From assembly GCA_031273365.1 (NCBI GenBank), contig JAISSA010000167.1, positions 1-23,195 on the forward strand: 23,195 nucleotides of DNA, written 5' to 3'. Shown here one piece after another: positions 15,303-23,195 of this stretch; positions within the stretch are counted from its first letter, which is position 1, and each line of letters opens with the position of its first letter. Position numbers and translations under genes: made by a program. Below the pieces are notes generated by a model. That model was given only the letters and a program-made list of their open reading frames with translations, was not told where the DNA came from and searched no databases. The stretch is from Synergistaceae bacterium (GTDB taxonomy: Bacteria > Synergistota > Synergistia > Synergistales > Aminobacteriaceae).

Positions 15303-15407
15303 TTATGCACCTCGTGCTTTACTTTTTATCCTGAAGTCTCGGATTTTTATATCCAGGCTCATTGAAGAATACGTCGTTCGCGCTATTCTTCGCGATTTAA
15401 AACGCAT
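15303..15407 (-). CDS. Possible small basic protein (34 residues)
   Basis: The only sizeable gap inside the packed cluster (15301-15444) holds an ATG frame of 34 codons, starting MRFKSRRIARTTYSSMSLD and ending KSKARGA. The coding strand has GAGGTAAGGTG directly before the ATG, with GAGGT 6 nt upstream. The stop codon lies 2 nt before the cupin ATG, an operon-like spacing. The product is rich in Arg and Lys and has no recognised domain. It may be a real small gene, a leader coupling translation to the cupin, or chance. Confidence 0.35.
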   Translation of the reverse strand: MRFKSRRIARTTYSSMSLDIKIRDFRIKSKARGA

Positions 15408-15444
15408 CACCTTACCTCATATTTTTTCAAACAAACTCACGGTT

Positions 15445-16392
15445 TTATCGTTCCTCCCCTGACAAAATATTGGCCAGCTTTCCGAGGATTCTTTTGGCAA
15501 CGCCCTTCCACCCACGCGGAGGAGAAAAATTTTCCGATATATATTTACCTACCAATGCAGCGCTCATCTTGTCCTCTGCCAACGGAAGAAGATGCAACGC
15601 GACCTTTTGCCTTTCTGAAGGGACCCCATAACGATTCAGAGGAGCATGTCCGCAGTGAACTCCGGATCCGTCGAAGCCAATATTCCAAACCATGGATTTT
15701 CCCACGTACAGCCCCAGGCGTTTCTGTAACAATACAGAGGCGGACCATCGAATGGCCCATGAATCATTTTTCCCATTGATTTGATCCCTCAACATATCCA
15801 GGTACGAATAGGAACCATAGAAATTGAATGTGTCGACAAGATCATTTTTAACAATTTCTTTCAATAACCTGACGCCATCGGGAACAAACAGTTTCCACGC
15901 TCGTTTCCACGTTCCCCAACCCCAACAATCCGCCGCTCTCAAAAAAAAGATATCCGGCAATCCTCCGATGGGGTACATATACGCGTTGACGGAAGCCACT
16001 TCTTCCACATTTTCGTACAGTTCAAGTCCGTCGTTTACATAGTCCAAAAAATATGGGCTTGTAATAAGATCGTCCTCAAGCACTATAATTTTCCCATATT
16101 GCTCCACGACCTGCGTGACGCCGTCGATGATGGAGCCGGAAAGACCATAATTTTTATCACGCCTGACTACCGTCACGGCGGCAAACCCATCAATGGCATC
16201 AATGTACTGCCGTACCTGTTCGACCAACGGGGCAGATTCTTCATTTTTCGCGCCATCAGAAAAAACGATAAGAGAGCTGGCCGACGCGAGCCTGTTGACG
16301 CGAAGCGCTTCCAGAGTTCTGCGCGTGTGATCCGGGCGGTTATAGACAAAAAAAGCCACAGGGGCAGGCTGTCTCGCGTCCTGAGAACCCAT
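15445..16392 (-). CDS. Glycosyltransferase, GT2-like (GT-A fold)
   Basis: This 315-residue protein starts with APVAFFVYNRPDHTRRTLEAL, the nucleotide-binding strand of a family also found in Bacteroides surface-glycan loci. IIVLEDDLITSP supplies the acidic metal-binding motif (E106-D107-D108). CWGWGTWKRAW is a further family signature. It probably adds one sugar to the O-unit on the cytoplasmic face. ATG at 16392 is preceded by GGAG at 5-nt spacing. A GTG at 16398 would place that motif inside the gene. The gene follows GT61 by 30 nt. Confidence 0.9.
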   Translation of the reverse strand: MGSQDARQPAPVAFFVYNRPDHTRRTLEALRVNRLASASSLIVFSDGAKNEESAPLVEQVRQYIDAIDGFAAVTVVRRDKNYGLSGSIIDGVTQVVEQYGKIIVLEDDLITSPYFLDYVNDGLELYENVEEVASVNAYMYPIGGLPDIFFLRAADCWGWGTWKRAWKLFVPDGVRLLKEIVKNDLVDTFNFYGSYSYLDMLRDQINGKNDSWAIRWSASVLLQKRLGLYVGKSMVWNIGFDGSGVHCGHAPLNRYGVPSERQKVALHLLPLAEDKMSAALVGKYISENFSPPRGWKGVAKRILGKLANILSGEER

Positions 16393-16422
16393 CGTCACTC
16401 CGTCAGCGATAACGCTTCGGGG

Positions 16423-17535
16423 TTATCGTCCCGTAATTGTCCGCAGAGCCGATTCGAATTTCCCGGGGTCGATATGCACATTTTCTTCATTGGCCGGAAC
16501 CGACGTGTCATGAGTCTCTCCAATCATATAGTGATAAGGGTGTCCTGTCTGCGAAAATAAAACCCTGTAGCTGGAATCGTGGTAATATTGGGTGTTCAGT
16601 TCGAGCACAGGCGTCCCCCGATCGCTGAACATGGCATTCGTCAGGCCCGCGCCATGAACGCCCACTATGGTTTTAGCGTCGACAAAAATCTCAAGCTGCT
16701 TTTCAACCGATAAATTTTCCGTATGGACCGTCGTGAAGTCGTATTTATCGAGCAGGGCGCGCAGGGCATTTTCGTTCAACAACCTGCGATATGGCGCGTT
16801 TTGCCGGCTGACGAAGATGTTCTTTTTGTTTTTTCGCACCCCTGTGCGAGGGATGACGGTTTCTTTGTAGAGCTCGAGAATCCAGTGAGGCAGCCATTTT
16901 TTCTGATAACCCAGCTTTTTTCTGAAATCGACGGGATACCAGTTATTCAGGAGATCGGGCACGATGAGTTCATCCGCCTGAATGAATTTATCCGCGGCGA
17001 TAATCTGTTCCTCCTTTATGCCCAGGAGCGACAGCCATTGTTTTTGGAAGTTCAGGGCGTTGGCGATGACGTAAAAGTCAGGGCGGAAGCCGGATTTTCT
17101 GATTAAATATAAACTCTCCAGGCACTCGGTGAGCCAGTGATAATAATTATTTTCCCAGCCAATTTGCCTTAACTGCGCAACTTTGCCCCTTATGTGCGTT
17201 ACGTCTTTCAGAAAACGTCTCCAGCGAACCGGCGGGGTCTTCCTGAGCGTCGTGTGATCCAGAATCACCTGTCCCTCACTCGTGTAAACCTCCTCTCCGG
17301 AGGTGTAGCACATCCCATTTTTCAGGCTTCTGACGTAAAAAGCGGGGATGGCCGTTTCGTAGCCCTTAAAAAAGTGATGGAGCTCCCCTTCCGTATCCGG
17401 GCAGTCGCGCATCGTAAACTTCTCCGCGGGAAAAATCACTTCCCCGGCGCAGTTTATATTGCAAAAACGCCCTCTCGGGTTTTCTTCTTTGAGCAGCGCC
17501 GCAATGGTACGTCCCAGGTATTTAAAAGAAGCCAT
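16423..17535 (-). CDS. Glycosyltransferase family 61 protein (DUF563)
   Basis: This 370-residue protein has the GT61 signatures ENNYYHWLTECLESLYLI (128-145), an FVSRQNAPYRRLLNE segment (241-255) and TIVGVHGAGLTNAMFS (289-304). It probably acts in assembly of the cell-surface glycan, but donor and acceptor cannot be predicted. It begins 3 nt after the GT8 stop codon, with a weak GGGAA upstream of the ATG, so it may depend on coupling. Confidence 0.9.
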   Translation of the reverse strand: MASFKYLGRTIAALLKEENPRGRFCNINCAGEVIFPAEKFTMRDCPDTEGELHHFFKGYETAIPAFYVRSLKNGMCYTSGEEVYTSEGQVILDHTTLRKTPPVRWRRFLKDVTHIRGKVAQLRQIGWENNYYHWLTECLESLYLIRKSGFRPDFYVIANALNFQKQWLSLLGIKEEQIIAADKFIQADELIVPDLLNNWYPVDFRKKLGYQKKWLPHWILELYKETVIPRTGVRKNKKNIFVSRQNAPYRRLLNENALRALLDKYDFTTVHTENLSVEKQLEIFVDAKTIVGVHGAGLTNAMFSDRGTPVLELNTQYYHDSSYRVLFSQTGHPYHYMIGETHDTSVPANEENVHIDPGKFESALRTITGR

Positions 17536-17538
17536 AAT

Positions 17539-18570
17539 TCAGTTCCCGCTCTTCTCTGAACCCTGTTTTCGATATACAAAGCAGGAAAGGTACAATTCCT
17601 TAAAGATAATCCCCGCTTTTTTACAAAAATCATAACATCTGTCGAGACGCAGATGTCCTGGAATCCGTCGCAAAAGAAGTCTGATACATTCCAGCGAGCG
17701 ATAATGTTCAAGGGGTTTGCCTTTAAATACCTCGACTAAAGCATCACAAAATTGATCTTTCCATTCGGATTCCATAAAAACTTTCCAGTATAAAAAATGC
17801 TCCGGGATTTTTTGTGGAGCCTTCCATGGTTTGGGGTCTCCGATGAAATGGACGATCCGATTGTCAATGTCGCCGCCTCCACTGAAGCAGTCGAAGCGAG
17901 TGTCGATCAGGAGCGTCTCTTCGTGGAGAAGCGTAAAAAGAAAATCTTCGTCTGCGCAGTCAGAAACATGCCCATACCGCTTAAAATAGCGATAAGCCTC
18001 CTGAAGAAAATCATACTTTCCACGGATTCGTTCCAAATTCATCAGAAGGACACCAGAACAAAATTGGAGATCCGGTCTGCAGCCTATGATCCAGGTCCTT
18101 ATTTTTTCCCGAAACGTAATATCCCTTGTTACGTTGGTTTGCAGACTTCTCACCGCAGCCAGAAAAGCGTTATCGACAGGTACGTTCCAAAGCTCTTCGA
18201 TGTCCATGTTTACAACGACGTCGCAGTCGAGATAAACAACTTTGGGAACGGCCAACAGATCCGGGATCAAAAGGCGGAATAACGCCCCCCGGGAAAATCG
18301 TCTTCCTTCTTTGTCGGGGTCGGAGAAGACTTTAAGAATATACTCCGAAACGTCGATGAAACTCACACGCTGCTGCCAGCGTTTCGCCGTCCGCTCGAAA
18401 CGGCGCCTGTTGTCCCCGGTCAGGGTCGTGTCGTGCAAAATCGTGACATCGATCCTGCTTTGGGTGTTGGAGAACAGCGACGTCATAACCACCCCCGCGT
18501 GGCGGGAGTAGGTCCCGGAAGGGTCGTAAACAGCCAAAACCACCTGAATGGCGTTTCCCCGTTCATGCAT
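17539..18570 (-). CDS. Glycosyltransferase family 8 protein (LgtC/WaaJ-like)
   Basis: This 343-residue GT8 galactosyl/glucosyl-type transferase shows VVYLDCDVVVNMDIEELW with the DxD metal motif (D115-C-D117), FCSGVLLMNLE (170-180), an ADEDF segment (206-210) and HFIGDPKPW (241-249), the conserved UDP-binding motif. GGGAG stands 8 nt before the ATG. It belongs to the run of four adjacent glycan genes GT8, GT61, GT2 and cupin. Confidence 0.93.
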   Translation of the reverse strand: MHERGNAIQVVLAVYDPSGTYSRHAGVVMTSLFSNTQSRIDVTILHDTTLTGDNRRRFERTAKRWQQRVSFIDVSEYILKVFSDPDKEGRRFSRGALFRLLIPDLLAVPKVVYLDCDVVVNMDIEELWNVPVDNAFLAAVRSLQTNVTRDITFREKIRTWIIGCRPDLQFCSGVLLMNLERIRGKYDFLQEAYRYFKRYGHVSDCADEDFLFTLLHEETLLIDTRFDCFSGGGDIDNRIVHFIGDPKPWKAPQKIPEHFLYWKVFMESEWKDQFCDALVEVFKGKPLEHYRSLECIRLLLRRIPGHLRLDRCYDFCKKAGIIFKELYLSCFVYRKQGSEKSGN

Positions 18571-18630
18571 GACAGAAGCTCCCTCTGTGCCCTTTCTTAC
18601 CTGATGAAGCGAAATTCCCCTGAAAAAACA

Positions 18631-19029
18631 TTACTCCAGGTCCGCCCCTGGCGTGAATATATCGGGTTGATTCTCATCGAACGCGACGGAAAGCGCATTG
18701 ATCCACCGAGACGGTTTCAGGATGTGAAAGGTATGGTATACATTTCGACGGACGATAAAAACATCTCCCTGAGCAAAACGGAAATCCTCGGGAGACGCCG
18801 CAGGTGTGCCGTCGATAACTTCTCTTGCCTGAACAGCGATCTCGCCTTCAATGATAAAAAACAATTCGTCCGCCTTTTTATGATAATGCCCGCCACGCGT
18901 CACGCCGGCATAGCTCGTGATCAGATTGATCTCCTGCCAGCTGCCGCAGTGGATCAATCCTTCGAAACAACCGCGCGGATCTTCCCTCCGCGCATAGCGA
19001 TCAATTCTATATACCAGTTCTGACTTCAT
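18631..19029 (-). CDS. Cupin-domain protein, sugar-pathway type
   Basis: This 132-residue cupin has DPRGCFEGLIHCGSWQEINL followed by GVTRGGHYHKKADELFFIIEGE, giving the metal ligand set H48, H50, E55, and a second motif in RNVYHTFHIL. It resembles the cupin half of WbjC/CapF-type enzymes, in which an SDR domain is fused to a C-terminal cupin. Here the SDR is the immediately preceding gene, and this frame starts inside its end. ATG at 19029 has AAGGAG 10 nt upstream. TTG at 19035 is 4 nt from it. The reaction (epimerisation, isomerisation or other) is not assigned. Confidence 0.85.
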   Translation of the reverse strand: MKSELVYRIDRYARREDPRGCFEGLIHCGSWQEINLITSYAGVTRGGHYHKKADELFFIIEGEIAVQAREVIDGTPAASPEDFRFAQGDVFIVRRNVYHTFHILKPSRWINALSVAFDENQPDIFTPGADLE

Positions 19030-19876
19030 CGGCAAGGCGCTCCTTAAAAGAAACGTTATTGTACTTTTTCATACATGGGGAAGGAACAAGAGACAGATTT
19101 TCCTGAAACAAAACAGAAGAAAAATCAACCTGAGAGGGCACGAGAACAGACCTGCTGCCTAAAATGCCGGCGACGAGCTTTCCAAACGTGTATCGGCTCA
19201 TCGGGACGTCTCCGACCAGGTGTAGAATTTTTTGTTGAAAGGCGTCATAATTCAGTATCAAATCAATAAAAGCCTGAACCAGTAAATTCATTGGAGTGGG
19301 AGAAAATATCACATTGGAGTAAAGCGACAGCTCTTCGTTTTTCAGTAAACTTTTGATGAGCCAGTCGAAAAACTGTCCCCCCTGTCCCATCACCGCCGCA
19401 GTTCTGACAATTTTAAAATCGACGCCCGAGTTCAGTAAAAGCTCCTCGGCCAATGCGTTGGTTTTTCCATAATTTGTTACGGGCATGGGAGCATCCGTGT
19501 CCTTATAGGCTCCCTTTTTGCCATCGAAGACGTAATCCGTGGAAATGAAAAGCACCCTGCTCTTTTGTTTTCCACGAGCCAGGCACTCTGTCAAATCCAG
19601 CACGGGGCGCGTGTTGATGCGATAAGCAAAATCGTAATCTTCCTGACATTTTTTGAGATCTTTGTTGCCCGCCACCCACAGGATACAGTCGGGAGCTTCC
19701 CTGTCTAAAATCTTTTCTATCTGCGGGGCCGAGGTGATGTCCAAAGGCGCGAACGAAGCGTCTGTGTGATTGGAAAAACAGGTTCCCCTGGTGAGAACGC
19801 CTCTTTCAGCGGCCAATCCCCGGAAAAGGGCGTGCCCTAAAAAACTCGAGGCCCCGACCAGCAGCACCTTAATCAT
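19007..19876 (-). CDS. RmlD-like extended SDR with altered catalytic motif
   Basis: This 289-residue Rossmann protein of the dTDP-4-dehydrorhamnose reductase family has a dinucleotide-binding GASSFLG (8-14), FISTDYVFDGK (110-120) and the active-site segment NYGKTNALAE. The usual YxxxK reads Y136-G-K-T-N140, so the catalytic Lys position holds Asn. The codon is AAC, in the same frame as the conserved flanks. Either Lys138 substitutes, or the protein has lost oxidoreductase activity and binds nucleotide sugar for another purpose. GGAG stands 7 nt before the ATG, the gene overlaps the radical SAM gene by 8 nt, and its end overlaps the cupin start. Confidence 0.87.
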   Translation of the reverse strand: MIKVLLVGASSFLGHALFRGLAAERGVLTRGTCFSNHTDASFAPLDITSAPQIEKILDREAPDCILWVAGNKDLKKCQEDYDFAYRINTRPVLDLTECLARGKQKSRVLFISTDYVFDGKKGAYKDTDAPMPVTNYGKTNALAEELLLNSGVDFKIVRTAAVMGQGGQFFDWLIKSLLKNEELSLYSNVIFSPTPMNLLVQAFIDLILNYDAFQQKILHLVGDVPMSRYTFGKLVAGILGSRSVLVPSQVDFSSVLFQENLSLVPSPCMKKYNNVSFKERLADEVRTGI

Positions 19877-21248
19877 AAAGACGCTCCATCATCTGATTGA
19901 AACCTTCCTGAGAACCATCGTACATTTTATGGTCGGAAAGTCCCTCCATGCCGTATCTTTTCACGATGTCCGCGTAAAGGGCCGTTCCCGGAAAGGGAAC
20001 GCAACTGCTCAATTGATAACTCCTGTAAGGGTTTGTGAGGGAAAAACCCATATCGCTCAAAATCTCCATATCGCGTTCGTGGATCGCCCGGGTCTGGCCC
20101 GGAAGATTTTTCATCATAGTGACATGCAACATCAACCGGGGATACGTGTTGCAGAGGTACCGCAGCACGCTCTTCACATCTTCCGCCTTCAGGCCTTTCT
20201 TTATTTTTCGCGATACCTCAGCGTCGAAGGTTTCAATGCCGAAACGCATCCCCACACAGCCGCAGTCGATCATTTTATCGAAAAGCCACAGAGGAGAGCA
20301 ATCCAGACGCCCCATCATCGTCCAGGGCAGCCCGATCCGCTTCAGATGATCGCACAGCGCACTGATGCGGTCATCTCCGAGGTTGAAGGTGTCGTCGTCG
20401 AAAAAGATGCTCCTGTAGTTTTGCTTTTCCACGCACAACCGAATTTCTTCGGCGACTTTATCGGGAGAGCGCAACGCGACGTTTCCCCGATACATGGTAT
20501 GGGGCCAGAGACAATAAGTGCATTTAAAGGGGCAACCTTTGCTCGCGTAAATTTGCAGCTGCGGCCTGGGTGTGGGCATGGAAGGATCGTAATATAGCAG
20601 GCTTTCTTCAAAATTCCGATAGGCAAAGGGAATATCATCCAGATCTTTTACGATTTCAGAATCGTATATGCCTCCGGTTCTTTTTTCCATCATGCGCAGG
20701 GCACTTAATATATATTCTCCTTTTAAAAAGTACTTTATATGCCGATTTTCAAAAGCCGTTTTTTCTGCATCATGGACGAGATGCGGTCCCGCCAAGGCGA
20801 CTTCTGCAAAATCAGCAACTTTTTGAGCAAACCATAGATCGATGACAATAGTAGGAGTGGAGCACTCCAACAAGACAATATCTGGCCGCGCACGTCGAAT
20901 GCGTTCCAAAAAACGTCGATAGTTCACTTCTCCGCAGGCGACGGCGTCCATGAGCTCCACGTCAAATCCTCTTTCAGCCAGGACAGCGGCCGTATATCCC
21001 ATAATAAAGGGGTAGGGAGCGTACTCGGTTGGCGCACCCAGGGTGAACGGCCATCTCGATCCCGCTCTGACGCCATAGCGTACGCCTTTCCCAGGACCGA
21101 AGCAATGATTCATAAAATGATAAAAGCGAGGAAACCCTTTTAGACGCCATAACTTACGAGAAATTACAAACTCCCTGAACCTGAAGTCGTTTTTCGGCGT
21201 TGCGCTGTTCGAGTACACGACAGGAGGGTTAGCCAGAACGATTTTCAT
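19869..21248 (-). CDS. B12-binding-type radical SAM protein
   Basis: This 459-residue protein has an N-terminal cobalamin-binding-like Rossmann domain (MKIVLANPPVVY, YPFIMGYTAAVLAERGFDVELMD, RPDIVLLE) and a radical SAM barrel with the 4Fe-4S motif C239-PFK-C243-TY-C246. The N-terminal domain has D-A-V-A-C-G where DxHxxG would be expected, so a His ligand to cobalt is missing. The closest relatives by look are the BchE/HpnJ-type B12 radical SAM enzymes. In this locus it may C-methylate or otherwise rearrange a sugar or lipid. The target is unknown. It overlaps the CgeB-like gene by ATGA and the SDR gene by 8 nt, so the three are likely translationally coupled. Confidence 0.9.
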   Translation of the reverse strand: MKIVLANPPVVYSNSATPKNDFRFREFVISRKLWRLKGFPRFYHFMNHCFGPGKGVRYGVRAGSRWPFTLGAPTEYAPYPFIMGYTAAVLAERGFDVELMDAVACGEVNYRRFLERIRRARPDIVLLECSTPTIVIDLWFAQKVADFAEVALAGPHLVHDAEKTAFENRHIKYFLKGEYILSALRMMEKRTGGIYDSEIVKDLDDIPFAYRNFEESLLYYDPSMPTPRPQLQIYASKGCPFKCTYCLWPHTMYRGNVALRSPDKVAEEIRLCVEKQNYRSIFFDDDTFNLGDDRISALCDHLKRIGLPWTMMGRLDCSPLWLFDKMIDCGCVGMRFGIETFDAEVSRKIKKGLKAEDVKSVLRYLCNTYPRLMLHVTMMKNLPGQTRAIHERDMEILSDMGFSLTNPYRSYQLSSCVPFPGTALYADIVKRYGMEGLSDHKMYDGSQEGFNQMMERLYD

Positions 21249-22246
21249 ACAACAATATCCCTCAGGTACTGCATAAGCGTTTTCGCCCTGGACTCAATCG
21301 ACTCATACGCGATGACATGGTTATATCCCCTCTCTGCAATGGCAAGACGCTCTTCGTCATGTGTCAGGTAATATTTTATTTTCTCTGTCAGGTCAGCGTC
21401 TCCATCCGTAAAAACGACCTTATCCTTCAGCGTGGATTCCGCTGAAGGGACTTTATCCGTGATCAAAAAGCCTTTACAGGCCAGAACTTCATACGTGCGT
21501 AATGTGATGACGTCCCAATCGACGCAGCTTTGCAGCGTACAGTTCAAATTGACCCCGGAGCTGCTGTAAAGCGCGGGGACATCCTCCTGCGGAATTTTCC
21601 CTCTGGATATATCGCGGAAAATTTCTTTATACGGGGGAAAGCTTTCTCTCAACGCCCGGTTCTTCCAAATTCTGAACCTGTACCGGGGCGTCACCCAATC
21701 CCAGTTGCCGTACAGCGCGAAGTCGAACTCCACCGCCGGGTAGAGATAGCGCATGGTGCGCTCCGTTCCTTTTATGTCGTTGCCGACGTATGAGACCTCG
21801 CATGCGTATCGATCCATTTTTTCCCGTGGAGAAAATACGGCGGTGTCCACACCAAAAGGCAGGTATATCCCCTCGCGTCCATTTTGTTTGTGCGCTTCCA
21901 GCAGAGGCTTCGCAAAAAACACATATCCATCATAATTATGGAGATAAAAATTTCGCAAAAAATTGTCCACGCCGGAGAATTCGTAACTCAAAGACTCGTA
22001 GCCGTTTTGCAGATACAAAATATGTTTTTTCGCCCACTCTCGACAGGGGGGAGTGTCGTTGAGGTAAATAAGAACATCCAGGGGGCCTTGTACTGGAGCG
22101 TTGGGCGCGTACAAACGGGCTTCCTCGACTTCGTCGAACGCTGAAACCGCTCGACAAAGGGATTCCGCCAGCAGTTCTTCCCCGAAAACGTTGCCTTTTG
22201 CCGATAAAGAGCCTTTGTCCCATTTGATATAAAAACCCACACGCAT
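21245..22246 (-). CDS. CgeB-type glycosyltransferase (GT-B, Glyco_trans_1_2)
   Basis: This 333-residue protein starts MRVGFYIKWDKGSLSAKGN. Its C-terminal half carries EVSYVGNDIKGTERTMRYL, VNLNCTLQSCVDWDVITLRTYEVLACKGFLITD and a final EERLAIAERGY segment, the pattern of CgeB-like glycosyltransferases. Donor and acceptor are unknown. AGGT stands 6 nt before the ATG and the gene follows the ABC ATPase by 22 nt. It ends in an ATGA overlap with the radical SAM gene. Confidence 0.87.
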   Translation of the reverse strand: MRVGFYIKWDKGSLSAKGNVFGEELLAESLCRAVSAFDEVEEARLYAPNAPVQGPLDVLIYLNDTPPCREWAKKHILYLQNGYESLSYEFSGVDNFLRNFYLHNYDGYVFFAKPLLEAHKQNGREGIYLPFGVDTAVFSPREKMDRYACEVSYVGNDIKGTERTMRYLYPAVEFDFALYGNWDWVTPRYRFRIWKNRALRESFPPYKEIFRDISRGKIPQEDVPALYSSSGVNLNCTLQSCVDWDVITLRTYEVLACKGFLITDKVPSAESTLKDKVVFTDGDADLTEKIKYYLTHDEERLAIAERGYNHVIAYESIESRAKTLMQYLRDIVV

Positions 22247-22268
22247 GATTTTACCTGCCCCGTACTCT

Positions 22269-23195
22269 CTATTGATTTTCCGTCTTTTTCAATTCCCACG
22301 GAATTAAAGGCGCTAAAATTTCCGGGCGTTTCTCTACCCAGAGCGGAGAACGGCTCAAAATTCCATCCAAATTCATGAAGACATGGGGCGCGTCGACAAA
22401 AGGACGTGTAATCCATTCCTGGAGATAAAGGTCGCTTTGCAGCTCAAAAGAATAAATCCCATTGTTTAAGAAAGAAACCGGGATTTTTGTCCTGAGACAT
22501 ACATGTCCGCTTAAAAGCCCCAAATCCATTTCACTGCCGATTAAATCGGTGTAAAAACTGGGTAAAATAGATATTCTTTCCTCGGTACATAAAAGATATC
22601 CTACCGATAGTGAAGGGTTTACGTGCTCTATTTTACCCTCGATCTCAAGCCATACCTCGTCGTGGCGATCTACAGGCCAGGAAATAACCTGGCCGTTTTG
22701 GCCGTACAATCCAAATCTTAAAGGCTGAAACCACTCGTTTTGAAACTGATTATCCAAATTTTTCCACTCAGAGACAAAGTTGACGTGAGAATCTATCTCC
22801 AAATATTTTCTAATGCTCTCGGGAACATTTTCGCTGTCGTCCCCTATGGTTCCTCTGTCTAAACGAATGACTCTGCTGCACAGTTGCCTTACCGCCCCCA
22901 TATTATGGCTCACGAACAAAATCGTCCGGCCCTCTTTATGGCTGACCTCGTCCATTTTTCCCATGCACTTTTTCTGGAACTCGGCGTCGCCGACGGCCAG
23001 CACCTCGTCGACCAGCAGGATCTCGGTGTCCAGGTGCGCGGCCACGGCGAAGGCGAGGCGGACGTACATGCCGCTGGAGTAGTGCTTGACCGGCGTGTCC
23101 AGAAACTGCTCCACCCCGGCGAAGTCGACGATGGCGTCGAAGTTTTTTCGAATTTCGGCTCTCTGCATGCCCAGAATCGCGCCGTTCAAAAAGAT
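22269..23195 (-). CDS. Wzt-like polysaccharide ABC transporter ATPase, 5' end outside the window
   Basis: The visible 308 residues begin in frame at the right edge (IFLNGAILGM). The Walker A and Q-loop parts are therefore missing. Present are the signature YSSGMYVRLAFAVAAHL, Walker B ILLVDEVLAVGD and H-loop FVSHNMG, then from about residue 140 a beta-rich C-terminal domain of the Wzt type, which in known systems recognises the finished glycan terminus. The protein would power export of an O-antigen across the inner membrane with a permease presumably encoded to the right. The nucleotide-binding part is GC-rich (43 of 60 in 22981-23040) and the C-terminal domain is not (25 of 60 in 22501-22560). 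Confidence 0.93.
   Translation of the reverse strand: MFLNGAILGMQRAEIRKNFDAIVDFAGVEQFLDTPVKHYSSGMYVRLAFAVAAHLDTEILLVDEVLAVGDAEFQKKCMGKMDEVSHKEGRTILFVSHNMGAVRQLCSRVIRLDRGTIGDDSENVPESIRKYLEIDSHVNFVSEWKNLDNQFQNEWFQPLRFGLYGQNGQVISWPVDRHDEVWLEIEGKIEHVNPSLSVGYLLCTEERISILPSFYTDLIGSEMDLGLLSGHVCLRTKIPVSFLNNGIYSFELQSDLYLQEWITRPFVDAPHVFMNLDGILSRSPLWVEKRPEILAPLIPWELKKTENQ

Noticed and set aside
18565..18631. A 22-codon frame starting at the cupin stop codon (TAATG)
   Set aside because: It has only a poorly spaced GGAG, overlaps the GT8 start and shows no other sign of coding.

Overview
The window looks like a chromosomal segment of a Gram-negative (diderm) anaerobe. It has a GC-rich housekeeping block (about 70% GC in a hand-counted 60-base line, 3001-3060) flanked by AT-richer accessory DNA. 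Synergistota is my best guess, from the general look of the PolA, GltX, GlgB and GH57/DUF3536 proteins together with O-antigen-type genes. That is inference from memory, not a database result.

Left edge (1-954): an AT-rich minus-strand membrane-protein gene runs off the window. Upstream of it lies an intergenic element with perfect 20-bp inverted repeats. Then come tRNA-Arg(ACG) and tRNA-Ser(GCT), both minus strand, behind a near-consensus promoter. Core block (1203-11533): polA and a SurA/PpiD-like membrane-anchored chaperone gene run leftward as an operon. Diverging rightward are gltX, glgB and a GH57/DUF3536 glucan-active enzyme. A 102-nt GC-rich region with several inverted repeats lies between glgB and the GH57 gene.

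Right half (11695-23195): a tightly packed minus-strand surface-polysaccharide cluster, read from right to left. Its order is a Wzt-like ABC ATPase (5' end outside the window), a CgeB-type glycosyltransferase, a B12-type radical SAM protein, an RmlD-like SDR, a cupin, GT8, GT61, a GT2-like transferase, a possible 34-residue small ORF, a second cupin, a perosamine-synthase-like aminotransferase, a SAM methyltransferase and a GT4. Together these suggest an O-antigen made in the cytoplasm, carrying an amino-deoxy and possibly methylated or radically modified sugar, and exported by an ABC transporter.

Most interesting points: (i) a 66-nt two-hairpin element present twice, with a compensatory base change, both times at a junction between GC-rich and AT-rich DNA; (ii) a sharp GC step inside the Wzt-like gene between its ATPase and specificity domains, suggesting a cassette boundary; (iii) an unusual radical SAM/SDR/cupin trio in which the SDR has Asn in place of the catalytic Lys of YxxxK; (iv) in-frame tandem repeats at the start of the GT4 gene and in the tail of the chaperone; (v) a start region in the left-edge gene in which an A7 tract separates the ribosome-binding-site-linked ATG from the long reading frame.
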